Assembly (NCBI GenBank): GCA_024274875.1
Contig: JAJSAH010000001.1
Span: 1-48,015 of the forward strand
Reading direction: 5' to 3'
Source: an archaeon
GTDB lineage: Archaea > Micrarchaeota > Micrarchaeia > CAILAH01
Length of the DNA: 48,015 nucleotides
Shown here: positions 17,332 through 26,029 of the stretch, piece after piece
Numbering within the stretch: position 1 is the stretch's first letter
Layout of the letters: each line of letters starts with the position of its first letter
Position numbers and translations under genes: made by a program
The notes under the pieces: model-generated
Databases searched by the model: none
Told to the model about the DNA's origin: nothing
What the model saw: only the letters and a program-made list of their open reading frames with translations

Positions 17332-17882
17332 ACATTTTCACCTTTCACATGCAATATGAATTTCCTAAATGCCTCAATCCTATGAGACAATTTCGCCTTT
17401 AACGACATATTTTCAGCAAAGGTAAATTTATAACCCTTTGGAATGAAGAGCGGGTCATACCCAAAACCACCAGCGCCTCTGAGCTCTGATGAAATCTCAC
17501 CTTCTACTGAACCGCTGAATATGCAGGGTTTATTTCCATCCCAATACCCAATAACCGACACAAATTTAGCCGATCTGTCATCATTGCCTCTCATCAATTT
17601 AAGCATTCCGTCTAAACCAATAGCCTTTAATACATATGCGGAATACGTACCTGGAAAACCATTTAGAGAGCGTACAAACAATCCTGAATCCTCTATTATG
17701 AAAGGAGGTTTGATTTCGCCGGATAAGATATTGATCGCAGACAGAACTACTTGCTCGCATGTATCGGCTCTTGCTTCCTCATAATCTAAATCTACCATCG
17801 AGAGTTGTATGCCTGAACGCGAGCATAACTCGCTTGCTTCCGCAAACTTGTGCTTATTGGTAGTTATAAACTTAACTAGCAT
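17325..17882 (-). CDS. rdgB: XTP/dITP diphosphatase (Ham1/RdgB family)
   Basis: A 185-aa house-cleaning enzyme that removes non-canonical purine nucleotides. Motifs: KFITTNKHKFAEA near the start (SxNxxK-like), PFIIEDSGLFVRSLNGFPG, and the substrate loop GGFGYDPLFIP with LSHRIEAF near the end. Length is typical. It lies 27 nt downstream of DnaG and overlaps uS15 by 7 nt, so the genes probably share one mRNA. Confidence 0.94.
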   Translation of the reverse strand: MLVKFITTNKHKFAEASELCSRSGIQLSMVDLDYEEARADTCEQVVLSAINILSGEIKPPFIIEDSGLFVRSLNGFPGTYSAYVLKAIGLDGMLKLMRGNDDRSAKFVSVIGYWDGNKPCIFSGSVEGEISSELRGAGGFGYDPLFIPKGYKFTFAENMSLKAKLSHRIEAFRKFILHVKGENVW

Positions 17883-17909
17883 TATTTCAGCCTTCCCTTC
17901 TCTCTCATA

Positions 17910-19163
17910 TCACTGCATAGTATACAATTTTATTCCTGAGGGTTTTTTTGTTATGTTTCCTTCTTTTATGCCAGCTATGCACTTAACATTCTTGGATGCC
18001 GCCAACTCAAGCAACCTCTGCGTAATAATTCCATCGAGAACAATCGTTGCAGGAGAGGTATTTCCACTGTTAACTTCTGTGATGAGATCTCTCACCGGAA
18101 GCTCCTTTATAACTTTATTGCCTGCATCGAGCAATCTCGCCTTTAATGTCCCGTTCAACTCATCAAGATTTGATTTCAACACTGCAGGCATAACCTCTTT
18201 CTTTGGAGCGGAGCGTTCGGAGGACTGCGGGGTCTTATGCCTCTGTTGAGCCGACCTTGCCTGCAATTCAGATGATTTGGAAGATTCATGCCTCTTCTTA
18301 TAATCTGATTTATACGAACCCTTCCGCTTGCGGTAGTACTGAGATTCCGCCTGCTCCGCAGGGATTTTTGTGCGCAACGCCTTAATTATCTCTTTTCTGG
18401 AAAGCTCTTCAACTTCCCTGCCTGGAGGAGCTCGCGCAACAAAATCAACCTCCGCAAGCTCATTCATCTCTTTCAATATTATGTCTCCGCCACGATCACC
18501 ATCTAAGAACAGTGTGATCTCTTTCTTCTTGCTCAGTTCAATTATCGTTTTTGGAACTGTGGCTCCTCCAAGAGCAATTACATTCTTTATATCATTCTTA
18601 AGCAAATTTATCACATCAGCTCTGCCTTCAACAACAATTATCGAATCATATGAGTCAAGATCAGGGCCAGCTATAAGTTTGTCAGGACCATACTCAACAA
18701 CCCCGGACGCTTTTACCTCATCTCTCACCAGCTCAAGTATCTCCTTGCTTTCCGGCAAAGTTTCATTAATCAAGTTTTTTAACAGAGTTTTGGCGCGGTT
18801 AACAAGATTTCTGCGTTTAACAGTCCTCATATCCTCAATATCAGTAACGGTAATCTTTGCCTCGCATGGCCCAACTCTGTCAACGCTTTCTATCGCTGCG
18901 GCTATTACTGAAGTCTCAACCATATCTAAACTGGAGGGAAGCAGTATCTTACCAGTGCTCTTTCCATCCCTAGTATTCAATTCAACTTCTATGCGACCTA
19001 TTCTGCCGCTTTTCTGCATCTCTCTCAAATCGAGCTCATCGCCCAGCAAACCTTCAGTCTGCCCAAATATCGCGCCAACTACATCAGGCTTCTCAACCAA
19101 TCCTTTAACTTCAAAGTTTGCGTGCACCATGTATTTTATAGTGTCTATGTAGATTTTTCCCAT
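17910..19163 (-). CDS. dnaG: Archaeal DnaG-type primase
   Basis: A 417-aa protein. The N-terminal archaeal DnaG domain begins YIDTIKYMVHANFEVKGLVEKPD with GAIFGQTEGLLG, and ends in an alpha-helical region. The Toprim core follows near residues 170-260: IVVEGRADV (catalytic Glu) and FLDGDRGGD (DxD). A lysine/serine-rich linker of low complexity separates this from a small C-terminal domain. Archaeal DnaG makes RNA primers and is also exosome-associated. It is the first clear gene of a minus-strand block with RdgB, uS15 and eS1. Confidence 0.96.
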   Translation of the reverse strand: MGKIYIDTIKYMVHANFEVKGLVEKPDVVGAIFGQTEGLLGDELDLREMQKSGRIGRIEVELNTRDGKSTGKILLPSSLDMVETSVIAAAIESVDRVGPCEAKITVTDIEDMRTVKRRNLVNRAKTLLKNLINETLPESKEILELVRDEVKASGVVEYGPDKLIAGPDLDSYDSIIVVEGRADVINLLKNDIKNVIALGGATVPKTIIELSKKKEITLFLDGDRGGDIILKEMNELAEVDFVARAPPGREVEELSRKEIIKALRTKIPAEQAESQYYRKRKGSYKSDYKKRHESSKSSELQARSAQQRHKTPQSSERSAPKKEVMPAVLKSNLDELNGTLKARLLDAGNKVIKELPVRDLITEVNSGNTSPATIVLDGIITQRLLELAASKNVKCIAGIKEGNITKKPSGIKLYTMQ

Positions 19164-19199
19164 TTAACCACCACCATATATGCTTAATGTTCTTGCATT

Positions 19200-19559
19200 T
19201 TACTGGTTGTACAGCTCTTCAAAAATAGGGGGAACTTCTTCAATCGTAAGCGCTCCAAACATCCTCCTGAAACGCTCGCGCAACTCATAATCAACCGCAA
19301 TGCCCTTATTTATGAGCATCGCCTCAACCTGCTTTGCTTTTTCATCGCCTGCGCGATCGTAATCTGTTAATATGACTGCCTTGCTATCTGCTCCTTCCAT
19401 TTTGCCCACTTCACTGAAAGCTATAACGTTTGCGCGAACCCCGATACGCTCCAAAGCGCGCACATCTCTCTTCCCCTCAACAACTACTATGCGGTCATTA
19501 AGGTCAGTTATCAGGCGCTCAAGAGATTTCCGCATCCGCAATGCCTTTCTTTGCTTCAA
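19200..19559 (-). CDS. Small stand-alone Toprim protein (UPF0292-like)
   Basis: A 119-aa protein that is essentially one Toprim domain: IVVVEGKRDVRAL (catalytic Glu), VILTDYDRAGDEK (D-x-D) and the ALTIEEVPPIFEE tail. Similar archaeal proteins resemble the RNase M5 or primase Toprim fold; the substrate is unknown. It overlaps the upstream DUF167 gene by 41 nt, or 20 nt if the inner ATG at 19538 is used. It lies 37 nt before DnaG, another Toprim protein, on the same strand. Confidence 0.85.
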   Translation of the reverse strand: MKQRKALRMRKSLERLITDLNDRIVVVEGKRDVRALERIGVRANVIAFSEVGKMEGADSKAVILTDYDRAGDEKAKQVEAMLINKGIAVDYELRERFRRMFGALTIEEVPPIFEELYNQ

Positions 19560-19779
19560 GATATTCAGCCTCGCTTATATCTAAGAGCACTATCTTATTC
19601 CTGCTCTTGAAACCATGCACTATCTTTGCATTGCACTTCAGCTCATCACTGAGCACACCTTCCAACTGCTTGTTCGCTCTGTTGTCCTCCGGCGGCTCCG
19701 TCAAATAAACATCGAGCACATCATTGAACACGAGCTTCACGCGCCTGGAACGCGGATGAACTTTAACGTTTATCCTCAT
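19519..19779 (-). CDS. DUF167/YggU family protein
   Basis: An 86-aa protein from the ATG at 19779; the frame opens earlier at 19851 but lacks similarity there. Family signature: MRINVKVHPRSRRVKLV, VYLTEPPEDNRANKQLEG and the C-terminal HGFKSRNKIVLLDI. It is a small alpha/beta domain of unknown biochemical role found in all domains of life. It overlaps the start of the mini-Toprim gene, so translation is probably coupled. Confidence 0.88.
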   Translation of the reverse strand: MRINVKVHPRSRRVKLVFNDVLDVYLTEPPEDNRANKQLEGVLSDELKCNAKIVHGFKSRNKIVLLDISEAEYLEAKKGIADAEIS

Positions 19780-19978
19780 ATTAAGGCCCCCTATTTCAAG
19801 GCCGTATGAACATCCATTATAGGAAGTTCTATGCTGCGCATTGTTGTCCATAGTTCATTGCGCTACGATGCTCATATGGCCATCCATACGCAGCTGTATG
19901 ATTTGGGCTGAGATAATATAAAAAGTTATCGTTGTCTCAAAACTTAACTTTTTATTCATTCTAATTGTTAATTATCGT

Positions 19979-20497
19979 ATGAAGGAAGTTGATAAAGTTA
20001 CTGAAGAAACAATAAACAACGGCGGCGTGCTGTTCCTAATGTATTTTGATGCGCACGGCCCCAGCGAAGAATCGGTAAAAAACCGATTGACGCAGCTGTT
20101 TGCGAAAATCGCAAAAGAACAAGGCGTAGTGTATGCAGTCGGAACTATAGAAAAACCCATAAATGAAGAACAAGATGGAAAAATTGTGCACTCAACCTCA
20201 GGAGAAATTAAAGTGCTTGTTAAAGATTTGATGGCATTGGCAAGGCTTACTCTTGCATACGGCCCTGTGTATGTAGAGGTGCTAAAACCTGAGAAACGCG
20301 TTGTTGGGTTCGAGGAACTTCAAGATGTAATGAATGAAGTTGCGCAAACTACATACAGCTTATCGCAATACATCGTTCAGAATTCATTAAAAGGCGATGC
20401 GTTAAAATCGTTCACGCGCAATATTAAATATCGCGAGAGGCTTGGTGAGAAACTTAGAAAAGGTGATAAGCATGATATCAAAGAAAAGAATGATTGA
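19979..20497 (+). CDS. Unknown conserved-looking soluble protein
   Basis: A 172-aa protein with an alpha/beta N-terminal half (GGVLFLMYFDAHGPSEE, VVYAVGTIEKP, GEIKVLV) and a helical C-terminus rich in Lys and Asp. No membrane segment. I do not recognise the family with confidence. The KaiC-like ATPase starts 26 nt inside its end, so the two are likely translationally coupled and may work together. The ATG at 19979 follows an AT-rich stretch after a 127-nt intergenic gap. Confidence 0.7.
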   Translation: MKEVDKVTEETINNGGVLFLMYFDAHGPSEESVKNRLTQLFAKIAKEQGVVYAVGTIEKPINEEQDGKIVHSTSGEIKVLVKDLMALARLTLAYGPVYVEVLKPEKRVVGFEELQDVMNEVAQTTYSLSQYIVQNSLKGDALKSFTRNIKYRERLGEKLRKGDKHDIKEKND

Positions 20498-21173
20498 TAA
20501 AATACCATCTGGCATACAGGGGCTTGATGAGATTACCGAAGGCGGGTTTACCAAAAACAGCATCATCGCATTATCAGGAGCCACAGGAACCGGAAAAACT
20601 ATATTCGGCATGCAGTTTGTGTACAACGGCATAAATAATGGTGAAAACGGGCTTTACATATGCTTTGAGGAACCTAAAAAAATCATGTACAAAAATATGT
20701 TAAAATTAGGGTGGAACTTAAGCGCGTATGAGAATGAACAGAAGCTAACATATCTTGCATATCCACCGCATGAGGTAGATCTGTTCTTTGACCAAGAAGA
20801 TACATTGCTTAATTTAATCGATAAGTTTGCAATAAGCAGGGTGGTTATAGACACTGCAACTATACTCGGAATGAATTTTGACACGAAGAATAAGCGAAAG
20901 GAGGGTTTGTTGAGACTGGCAGACAGATTGCGAAGCTGGGGATGCACATCATTGCTCATAAATGAAACGCAGGATTTTCCAGAGATTGCTTATAGCATCG
21001 AATCGCTTGCAGATGCAGTCATATACCTCTATTATGTTATGGATAAAGGCGTGCGAAAGCGTGGAATAGAGGTCTATGAGATGAGAGGTTCAAAGCATTC
21101 TTCGCAGGTGCACCCCTTCATAATCAGTTCAAAGGGCATTGAGATTAAAACTAAATCAGTGCTAAAAATATAG
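20472..21173 (+). CDS. KaiC/RadA-like RecA-fold ATPase
   Basis: A 233-aa protein from the ATG at 20472, which has GGTGAT upstream; the longer frame from 20442 has no ribosome site. Walker A GATGTGKT is at residues 36-43, preceded by the KaiC hallmark IPSGIQGLDEITEGGF. Walker B is RVVIDTATI near residue 120, followed by a Ser/Thr-rich sensor region and RGSKHSSQVHPF. It is a single KaiC domain, like many archaeal signalling or GvpD-like ATPases. It overlaps the unknown upstream gene and precedes TrpRS by 10 nt. Confidence 0.88.
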   Translation: MISKKRMIDKIPSGIQGLDEITEGGFTKNSIIALSGATGTGKTIFGMQFVYNGINNGENGLYICFEEPKKIMYKNMLKLGWNLSAYENEQKLTYLAYPPHEVDLFFDQEDTLLNLIDKFAISRVVIDTATILGMNFDTKNKRKEGLLRLADRLRSWGCTSLLINETQDFPEIAYSIESLADAVIYLYYVMDKGVRKRGIEVYEMRGSKHSSQVHPFIISSKGIEIKTKSVLKI

Positions 21174-21183
21174 AGGTGCGCTA

Positions 21184-22281
21184 ATGACGATAAATCCATG
21201 GGGTTCTGAAGTCGTTAATGCTGAAAAGCTGTTCAGCGAATTCGGGCTGCAAAAGATAAGCGATAATATAAGGGAATTCTTTATGGAGGAACTGCTTTTC
21301 GAGCGCGGGTTGATTATTGCGCACAGGGATTTTGATAAATATTTGCGCGAATTCAAGAATGGAAAGAAGATTGCGGTGATGTCAGGAATCAAACCTACTG
21401 GGATGTATCATATGGGAAGCTTGCAGGCAGCGCAAGAAATCGTTATGCTGCAAAAAAGGCTCAATGCTAAGGTGTTTTACTCTATTGCAGACCTTGAAGC
21501 GTACGCAGATAACGGGTTAACCTACGAAAAAAGCCATGAAAATGCAATCAGCAATATTGCTGATCTGCTTGCGATAGGATTCGATGAGAAGCAAGCATAT
21601 GTATACAAACAAAGCAGGGAAATGAGGGTGATACAACTTGCAAACATATTTGCAACCCACACTACAAAAGCAACTGTTGAAGCCATATACGGCGAAAGAC
21701 ATATGGGTTTGTACTTTGCAGCATTCGTGCAAATGGGCGATATATACCTGCCGCAGCATGAATCGTTTGGGTATGAACATGTTGTTGTGCCGGTAGGGCT
21801 TGACCAAGACCCTCATATACGGCTTGCACGGGATCTTGCGCATAAGGATCATGGATTGAAACTCAATCCGCCATCATCTATTTACCATAAAACCATGCTA
21901 AGCCTGGACGGCGCAAAAAAGATGTCAAAGCGTAATCCAGATTCAATGATTACTTTATATGAAGATGAGAAATCGCTGAAAAGAAAGCTTGCAAATGCAT
22001 TTACTGGAGGAAGAGATAGCGCAGAGGAACAGCGACGGTTAGGCGGCAGAGCAGAGATTTGCCCTATATATCATCTTGGTTATGATTTATTCGATGCTGA
22101 TGATTTGAGAAACAAAAGCAGATGGGACAGGTGTTATGGAGGCAAACTTCTGTGCGGCGAATGCAAGAAAGAGATGCTGAACATTATTCTTGAATGGCTG
22201 AAACAGCATAAAGAAAAAAGGGATGAGAAAGAACATATTGCGAAGGAGATCGTGTCGGGGAAATATTATGATACGGGCTGA
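21184..22281 (+). CDS. trpS: Tryptophanyl-tRNA synthetase, archaeal/eukaryotic type
   Basis: A 365-aa class I synthetase. The N-terminal NPWGSEVVNAEKLFSEFG matches the archaeal TrpRS opening. The HIGH-type motif is PTGMYHMGSLQ, the tryptophan pocket lies around VVVPVGLDQDPHIRLARDLA, and the KMSKS loop is KKMSKRNPDS. A late Cys-rich element (CYGGKLLCGECKKEM) is also present. Length is normal. The acylphosphatase gene overlaps its end by 14 nt. Confidence 0.95.
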   Translation: MTINPWGSEVVNAEKLFSEFGLQKISDNIREFFMEELLFERGLIIAHRDFDKYLREFKNGKKIAVMSGIKPTGMYHMGSLQAAQEIVMLQKRLNAKVFYSIADLEAYADNGLTYEKSHENAISNIADLLAIGFDEKQAYVYKQSREMRVIQLANIFATHTTKATVEAIYGERHMGLYFAAFVQMGDIYLPQHESFGYEHVVVPVGLDQDPHIRLARDLAHKDHGLKLNPPSSIYHKTMLSLDGAKKMSKRNPDSMITLYEDEKSLKRKLANAFTGGRDSAEEQRRLGGRAEICPIYHLGYDLFDADDLRNKSRWDRCYGGKLLCGECKKEMLNIILEWLKQHKEKRDEKEHIAKEIVSGKYYDTG

Positions 22282-22549
22282 GCTGAAGATTAGGGGTACT
22301 GTGCAAGGCGTGTTTTTCAGGGCTCGGACAAAATCTATTGCAGAATCTATGGGCATTAAGGGATATGTCGAAAACCTTTATGATGGCAGTGTTAGGGTTG
22401 TGTGCGAATGCGCTGATAAGAGTATGCTTGAGCAATTCATAAGCAAACTTAACATAAAAGAAGATTTTGGGATATATGTCAAAGACATAATAGTTGTGCA
22501 CAAAAAACAGGTACAACCGCAATTCAACGAATTCAAAATCAAATATTAG
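22268..22549 (+). CDS. acyP: Acylphosphatase
   Basis: A 93-aa protein from the ATG at 22268, which overlaps the TrpRS end; the frame from 22223 is longer but unneeded. It has the family motifs GTVQGVFFRARTKSIAESMG (catalytic Arg in FFRA) and KGYVENLYDGSVRVVCEC (catalytic Asn in the VEN position). It hydrolyses acyl phosphates, usually in the cytosol. It is probably translated with TrpRS. Confidence 0.93.
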   Translation: MIRAELKIRGTVQGVFFRARTKSIAESMGIKGYVENLYDGSVRVVCECADKSMLEQFISKLNIKEDFGIYVKDIIVVHKKQVQPQFNEFKIKY

Positions 22550-22561
22550 CAATAATAAAAT

Positions 22562-22637
22562 AGCCCGGTGGGATCCGTAGGTGCGCAGCACCGAGGAGAC
22601 GGCAAAACCGGAAGGTTTTGCAAACCGGGATGGCGAA
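22562..22637 (-). repeat. Stem-loop element with degenerate tRNA-Thr 3' copy
   Basis: Immediately 3' of tRNA-Thr. On the plus strand 22562-22574 reads agcccggtgggat, matching the tRNA-Thr 3' end (22638-22652, agcccccggtgggat) except for two missing C. The match stops exactly where it would reach T-loop position 59. The 63 nt between hold two hairpins: ggtgcgcagcacc (22580-22592) and GCAAAACC-GGAA-GGTTTTGC. The arrangement mirrors the 84-bp repeats next to tRNA-Gly. Confidence 0.75.
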
Positions 22638-22747
22638 AGCCCCCGGTGGGATTTGAACCCACGACCCCTCGCTGTCCCAGCAATTCTCCTTTTTGGCACG
22701 CAAAAAGGCGCTACGAGGCGAGTGCTCTACCGCTGAGCTACGGAGGC
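22638..22747 (-). tRNA. tRNA-Thr(CGT) with anticodon-loop intron
   Basis: Acceptor GCCTCCG (22747-22741) pairs with CGGGGGC (22645-22639), allowing one G-T; discriminator T at 22638 as usual for archaeal tRNA-Thr. The D arm is GCTC/GAGC. The anticodon stem CTCGC/GCGAG carries CGT at 22715-22713. A 38-nt intron (22711-22674) sits at 37/38. The T arm GTGGG-TTCAAAT-CCCAC is unbroken. The mature RNA is 72 nt. Confidence 0.92.
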
Positions 22748-22835
22748 ATTTTCTCTTTCCGGCGCAGTTATTTAGGCATCGCACTTGCAAAGCTAAATAG
22801 CTCCTTCAATTTCGGAAAAATTAGATGTGTAATAT

Positions 22836-23879
22836 TTAAATAAATAAACCAGATAGCAAGTTTTCAACCGCAGCCATAAATATCACAAGCATGCCCAACC
22901 CTGCCAACAGGAAGAAAGGCAAAAGCTTGATGCCTTCGCGCGTTGACCCGCTTCTTATCACTGCAAGTATGAAAGATGCAAATATAGATGTAACAGTGAC
23001 TGCAAGAACCGAGAACAACTTAAAATCCGATGCCGAGATCTGCGGGGGCGATAATGAAATCAACCCAAATGATGATAAATCCTGTGTTTGCGGGATGTTC
23101 ATCCAAATTGCCGCGAGAGTTGAAATCAGCTTATAAGAAATCGCAAATAATAGCGGAGCGCCTACAAGCGCAGCGAACACGATAAGGATAACATACATCA
23201 ACATAGATGCGCTTGCCTCCTTGTACATAATCTGCATTTTTCTGAGGTCGCTGGCAGTTCGTTCAAGAATTTCTCCAATCTCGCCTCCTGATTCTATGCC
23301 GAATTTAAGCACGCTGGCGGTCCTTGTTAAATATCTTGAATTAAACCTGCCCGCAAGATATGTCAATGAATCTTGGATTGATTCGCCGCTGAATGTTCTT
23401 TTCATCGCGTTTTGGACCTCGGTTGATAATATGCCAAACTCAGGAGTTGCTGCCCGCCATAACGCCTGTTCTATTGGCAATCCTGCGCGAACATTGGCGG
23501 CTGCAAGCTGCAAAAAGTCCGGCAATACAACCTCCAACTCACGCTTGCGCGCATCTATCTTAACAAGAAGATATGCATAAAAAACCACAGATACGAATAT
23601 GAGCACTGCGAGCACGGTTAGAATGAATAAGAGAATCCCGCCTAAAATATGCGAGGCCAAATCTCCAAGTTGCATAAATATCTTTGACATAGATGCAAGC
23701 ATATCTGTGGATAAAGATATTATTATGAACAACAGCACGCTGAATGCAACAGAATAAAAAATCATGCTTCCCAACGCGCGCTCTGCATCGATGCTTATGC
23801 CTCCCATGCTAAGGAATGAGGAGACCGCGCGCACGATTTTTCTTGGGAATATCCTTCCGATAACTTCCATCGATATCAT
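22836..23879 (-). CDS. Type II/IV secretion F-type platform protein (TadC/FlaJ-like), second copy
   Basis: A 347-aa polytopic membrane protein. Its cytoplasmic T2SF domain lies near residues 135-215: FLQLAAANVRAGLPIEQALW and the SGGEIGEILERTASDLRKM motif, followed by hydrophobic helices. Such proteins form the inner-membrane platform for archaeal pili, archaella or Tad-like filaments. Its start overlaps the upstream F-type gene by 4 nt. The partner ATPase is not in this window. Class III pilin-like genes at 4554-6509, 26030 and 27959 are plausible clients. Confidence 0.87.
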   Translation of the reverse strand: MISMEVIGRIFPRKIVRAVSSFLSMGGISIDAERALGSMIFYSVAFSVLLFIIISLSTDMLASMSKIFMQLGDLASHILGGILLFILTVLAVLIFVSVVFYAYLLVKIDARKRELEVVLPDFLQLAAANVRAGLPIEQALWRAATPEFGILSTEVQNAMKRTFSGESIQDSLTYLAGRFNSRYLTRTASVLKFGIESGGEIGEILERTASDLRKMQIMYKEASASMLMYVILIVFAALVGAPLLFAISYKLISTLAAIWMNIPQTQDLSSFGLISLSPPQISASDFKLFSVLAVTVTSIFASFILAVIRSGSTREGIKLLPFFLLAGLGMLVIFMAAVENLLSGLFI

Positions 23880-24742
23880 ACTTCAAACCTCGGTCTGGAT
23901 GTTTCAATCATAGTGAGGAATATATACTGCACTATGATTATGAGTGCAAGCATGCCCCATAACACAACAGGGCCAAGCGATACACCTGTGAAAGTCAATA
24001 GAGTAACCAACAAAGTTATGCCAAGCGACGGCATTATTATGCCAAACAGCATATAAAACATGCCAAGCGGATTGAGCTTCTGGCTGTACGCTTTTATCTC
24101 AATTATCTGCTCCTGCGAAAGCTGGTTGAGTATTGTCTCCAACGCCACCGCAATATCTGAACCTGATCGTATTGAGTTAATTATTTGGAGCACGAGCCTC
24201 CTGAATGGCTTTGATGGAGTTTCCTCAGCAACATCTTCCATAGCAACATCAAGCGGCACGCCCAAATTAGTTTTGTCGATTATCTCACCGAACACCTTGC
24301 TTACCTCGCCGTACTCGCGCGTTAGATGACCTATTGCATCATATAGAGGTATACCACCTCGTATCTCAATCAGCAACTGCCTGCCTGCAAACAACAGTTC
24401 TTTATCTATGTCTCTCTCCCTCTTGGCTATGACTGCATCAACCCTGCGCATCATGAACATGAACAACGCAAACAGTGTAATTGGATATAACACAATAAGC
24501 CATAACAGGCTTATGCGCGCAGTGAAGAAAATCAATACATATAATAAAAGCAATATCACTGACACAAGAAGAGAGTATGCAATAGAATCTTTGACATACT
24601 TGTGCTCAGTTATTTTTATCTTAGCAACTCGCAGTTTTTTCCTCAATCCTGGAAAAAATGATGCGATATAATCTACGTAAGAATATTTTCTTGAGCGGAG
24701 GCTCTTTCTCTCGCTACCTTCTGCGGACATGCGATCACGCAA
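23876..24742 (-). CDS. Type II/IV secretion F-type platform protein (TadB/FlaJ-like), first copy
   Basis: A 288-aa membrane protein with hydrophobic helices near residues 55-95 and at the C-terminus. The central T2SF domain contains LLFAGRQLLIEIRGGIPLYD, GEIIDKTNLGVPLDVAMEDV and IINSIRSGSDIAVALETILN. It is paired with the next gene by a 4-nt overlap, the TadB/TadC arrangement, so the two probably form a hetero-oligomeric platform. Confidence 0.86.
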   Translation of the reverse strand: MRDRMSAEGSERKSLRSRKYSYVDYIASFFPGLRKKLRVAKIKITEHKYVKDSIAYSLLVSVILLLLYVLIFFTARISLLWLIVLYPITLFALFMFMMRRVDAVIAKRERDIDKELLFAGRQLLIEIRGGIPLYDAIGHLTREYGEVSKVFGEIIDKTNLGVPLDVAMEDVAEETPSKPFRRLVLQIINSIRSGSDIAVALETILNQLSQEQIIEIKAYSQKLNPLGMFYMLFGIIMPSLGITLLVTLLTFTGVSLGPVVLWGMLALIIIVQYIFLTMIETSRPRFEV

Positions 24743-24761
24743 TACATTCGTTAAGAAATAT

Positions 24762-24770
24762 TTTAAATAT
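24762..24770 (+). promoter_or_regulatory. TATA box for hisS
   Basis: tttaaatat lies 29 nt before the ATG at 24791. The fit is leaderless or nearly so. Confidence 0.6.
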
Positions 24771-24790
24771 GTTGCTATTAATTAGCATTT

Positions 24791-26026
24791 ATGGTTCAGA
24801 GAGCAAGAGGCATGCAGGACATCCTGCCTGAAGATGAGATTCTTTACAAGAAGATTCTCAGCACGATTGAGCAGGGCTATGCTAAGTATGGGTTTGACCC
24901 AGTATCACATCCAGCCATTGAACGGCTTGATACTTTGGAAGCAAAGAGCGGCGAAGGGATTAAAACCGAGATATTTAGGATGGATGATGGCGAGCTTGGC
25001 CTGCGGTTTGATCTTACAGTATCATTGGCACGCATGATGGCAGAACACCTCGAACTGCCGCTCCCTTTCAAGAGATACTGCATTGAAAAAGTGTGGAGAA
25101 GAGAGGAACCGCAATACGGAAGAAAAAGAGAATTTATGCAAGCAGACGCTGACATTATTGGAAGCAAAAATATTGAGTGCGAAGCTGAGCTGATTGCGTG
25201 CGCAGTTGATATACTTGACCAACTTGGAGTTAAAAATTACACGATATACATAAACAACCGAAAACTGCTTACTGGAGCGCTTAAACACTGCGGGGTCAGC
25301 GAAGATAGAATTGAGGATGCAATAAGAATAATAGATAAGTTAGATAAGAAGAGCAGGGAGGAGGTTGCAAAAGAACTAGAAAATGAGGGATTCAACGAAG
25401 GAATCAAACTCATAGAAACTTTTGAGCAGGACCTTGAGTATTATGAAAAAATTGAGTTATGCGCTGATGCAGTGTCAGAGATTAAGCGCCTGTTTGCATT
25501 GTTAGAAGATTACAAAGTAAAAAACCACAAATTTAATCCTTCTCTGGCGCGCGGGCTGGGATATTATACTGGGATTATATACGAGATTAAGAGCAATGAT
25601 GAACGGCTTGGAACAATTGTTGCAGGCGGCAGGTATGATGAGTTAATTGAAGTGTATGCTGGAAGAAAAATCCCTGCCGTAGGCATATCTTTCGGAATTG
25701 ACAGGTTGCTTATACTGTTAAAACGTAAGGTGCCTGAAAAAAAGACATGCACTAAAATAGTATTAGTTAACGTTAAGGACAGAAATATGAGCGCATGCAT
25801 CGAATACGTGCAAGAACTGAGAAAAAACGGCGTGCATGCAAGGATTGACCTAATGAACAGGAACATGCGAAAACAGCTTGAATATGCCGCTGCGATTGGC
25901 GCTGAATTTGTTGGCATAATAGGGGATAAGGAGCAAAGCGAGAGAAGAATCACATTAAAGAACATGAAGAACGGCGAGCAAAAATGCATCGCTATTGATG
26001 AAGCAATCAGCGCGCTTAAAGCATAA
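24791..26026 (+). CDS. hisS: Histidyl-tRNA synthetase
   Basis: A 411-aa class II synthetase. It opens with VQRARGMQDILPEDE, a family start. Motif 2 is the RYCIEKVWRREEPQYGRKREF region, followed by QADADIIG. The histidine loop is LARGLGYYTGIIYEI and motif 3 is AGGRYDELIEVY with AVGISFGIDRLLIL. A C-terminal anticodon-binding domain follows (KIVLVNVKDRNM, GAEFVGIIGDKE). Length is normal. It is convergent with the pilin gene that ends 4 nt downstream. Confidence 0.97.
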   Translation: MVQRARGMQDILPEDEILYKKILSTIEQGYAKYGFDPVSHPAIERLDTLEAKSGEGIKTEIFRMDDGELGLRFDLTVSLARMMAEHLELPLPFKRYCIEKVWRREEPQYGRKREFMQADADIIGSKNIECEAELIACAVDILDQLGVKNYTIYINNRKLLTGALKHCGVSEDRIEDAIRIIDKLDKKSREEVAKELENEGFNEGIKLIETFEQDLEYYEKIELCADAVSEIKRLFALLEDYKVKNHKFNPSLARGLGYYTGIIYEIKSNDERLGTIVAGGRYDELIEVYAGRKIPAVGISFGIDRLLILLKRKVPEKKTCTKIVLVNVKDRNMSACIEYVQELRKNGVHARIDLMNRNMRKQLEYAAAIGAEFVGIIGDKEQSERRITLKNMKNGEQKCIAIDEAISALKA

Positions 26027-26029
26027 TAA

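Noticed and set aside
18370-19152. 260-codon frame on the plus strand
   Set aside because: It is the antisense of dnaG, which has complete DnaG motifs on the other strand; the translation is Ser/Ile-rich shadow sequence.
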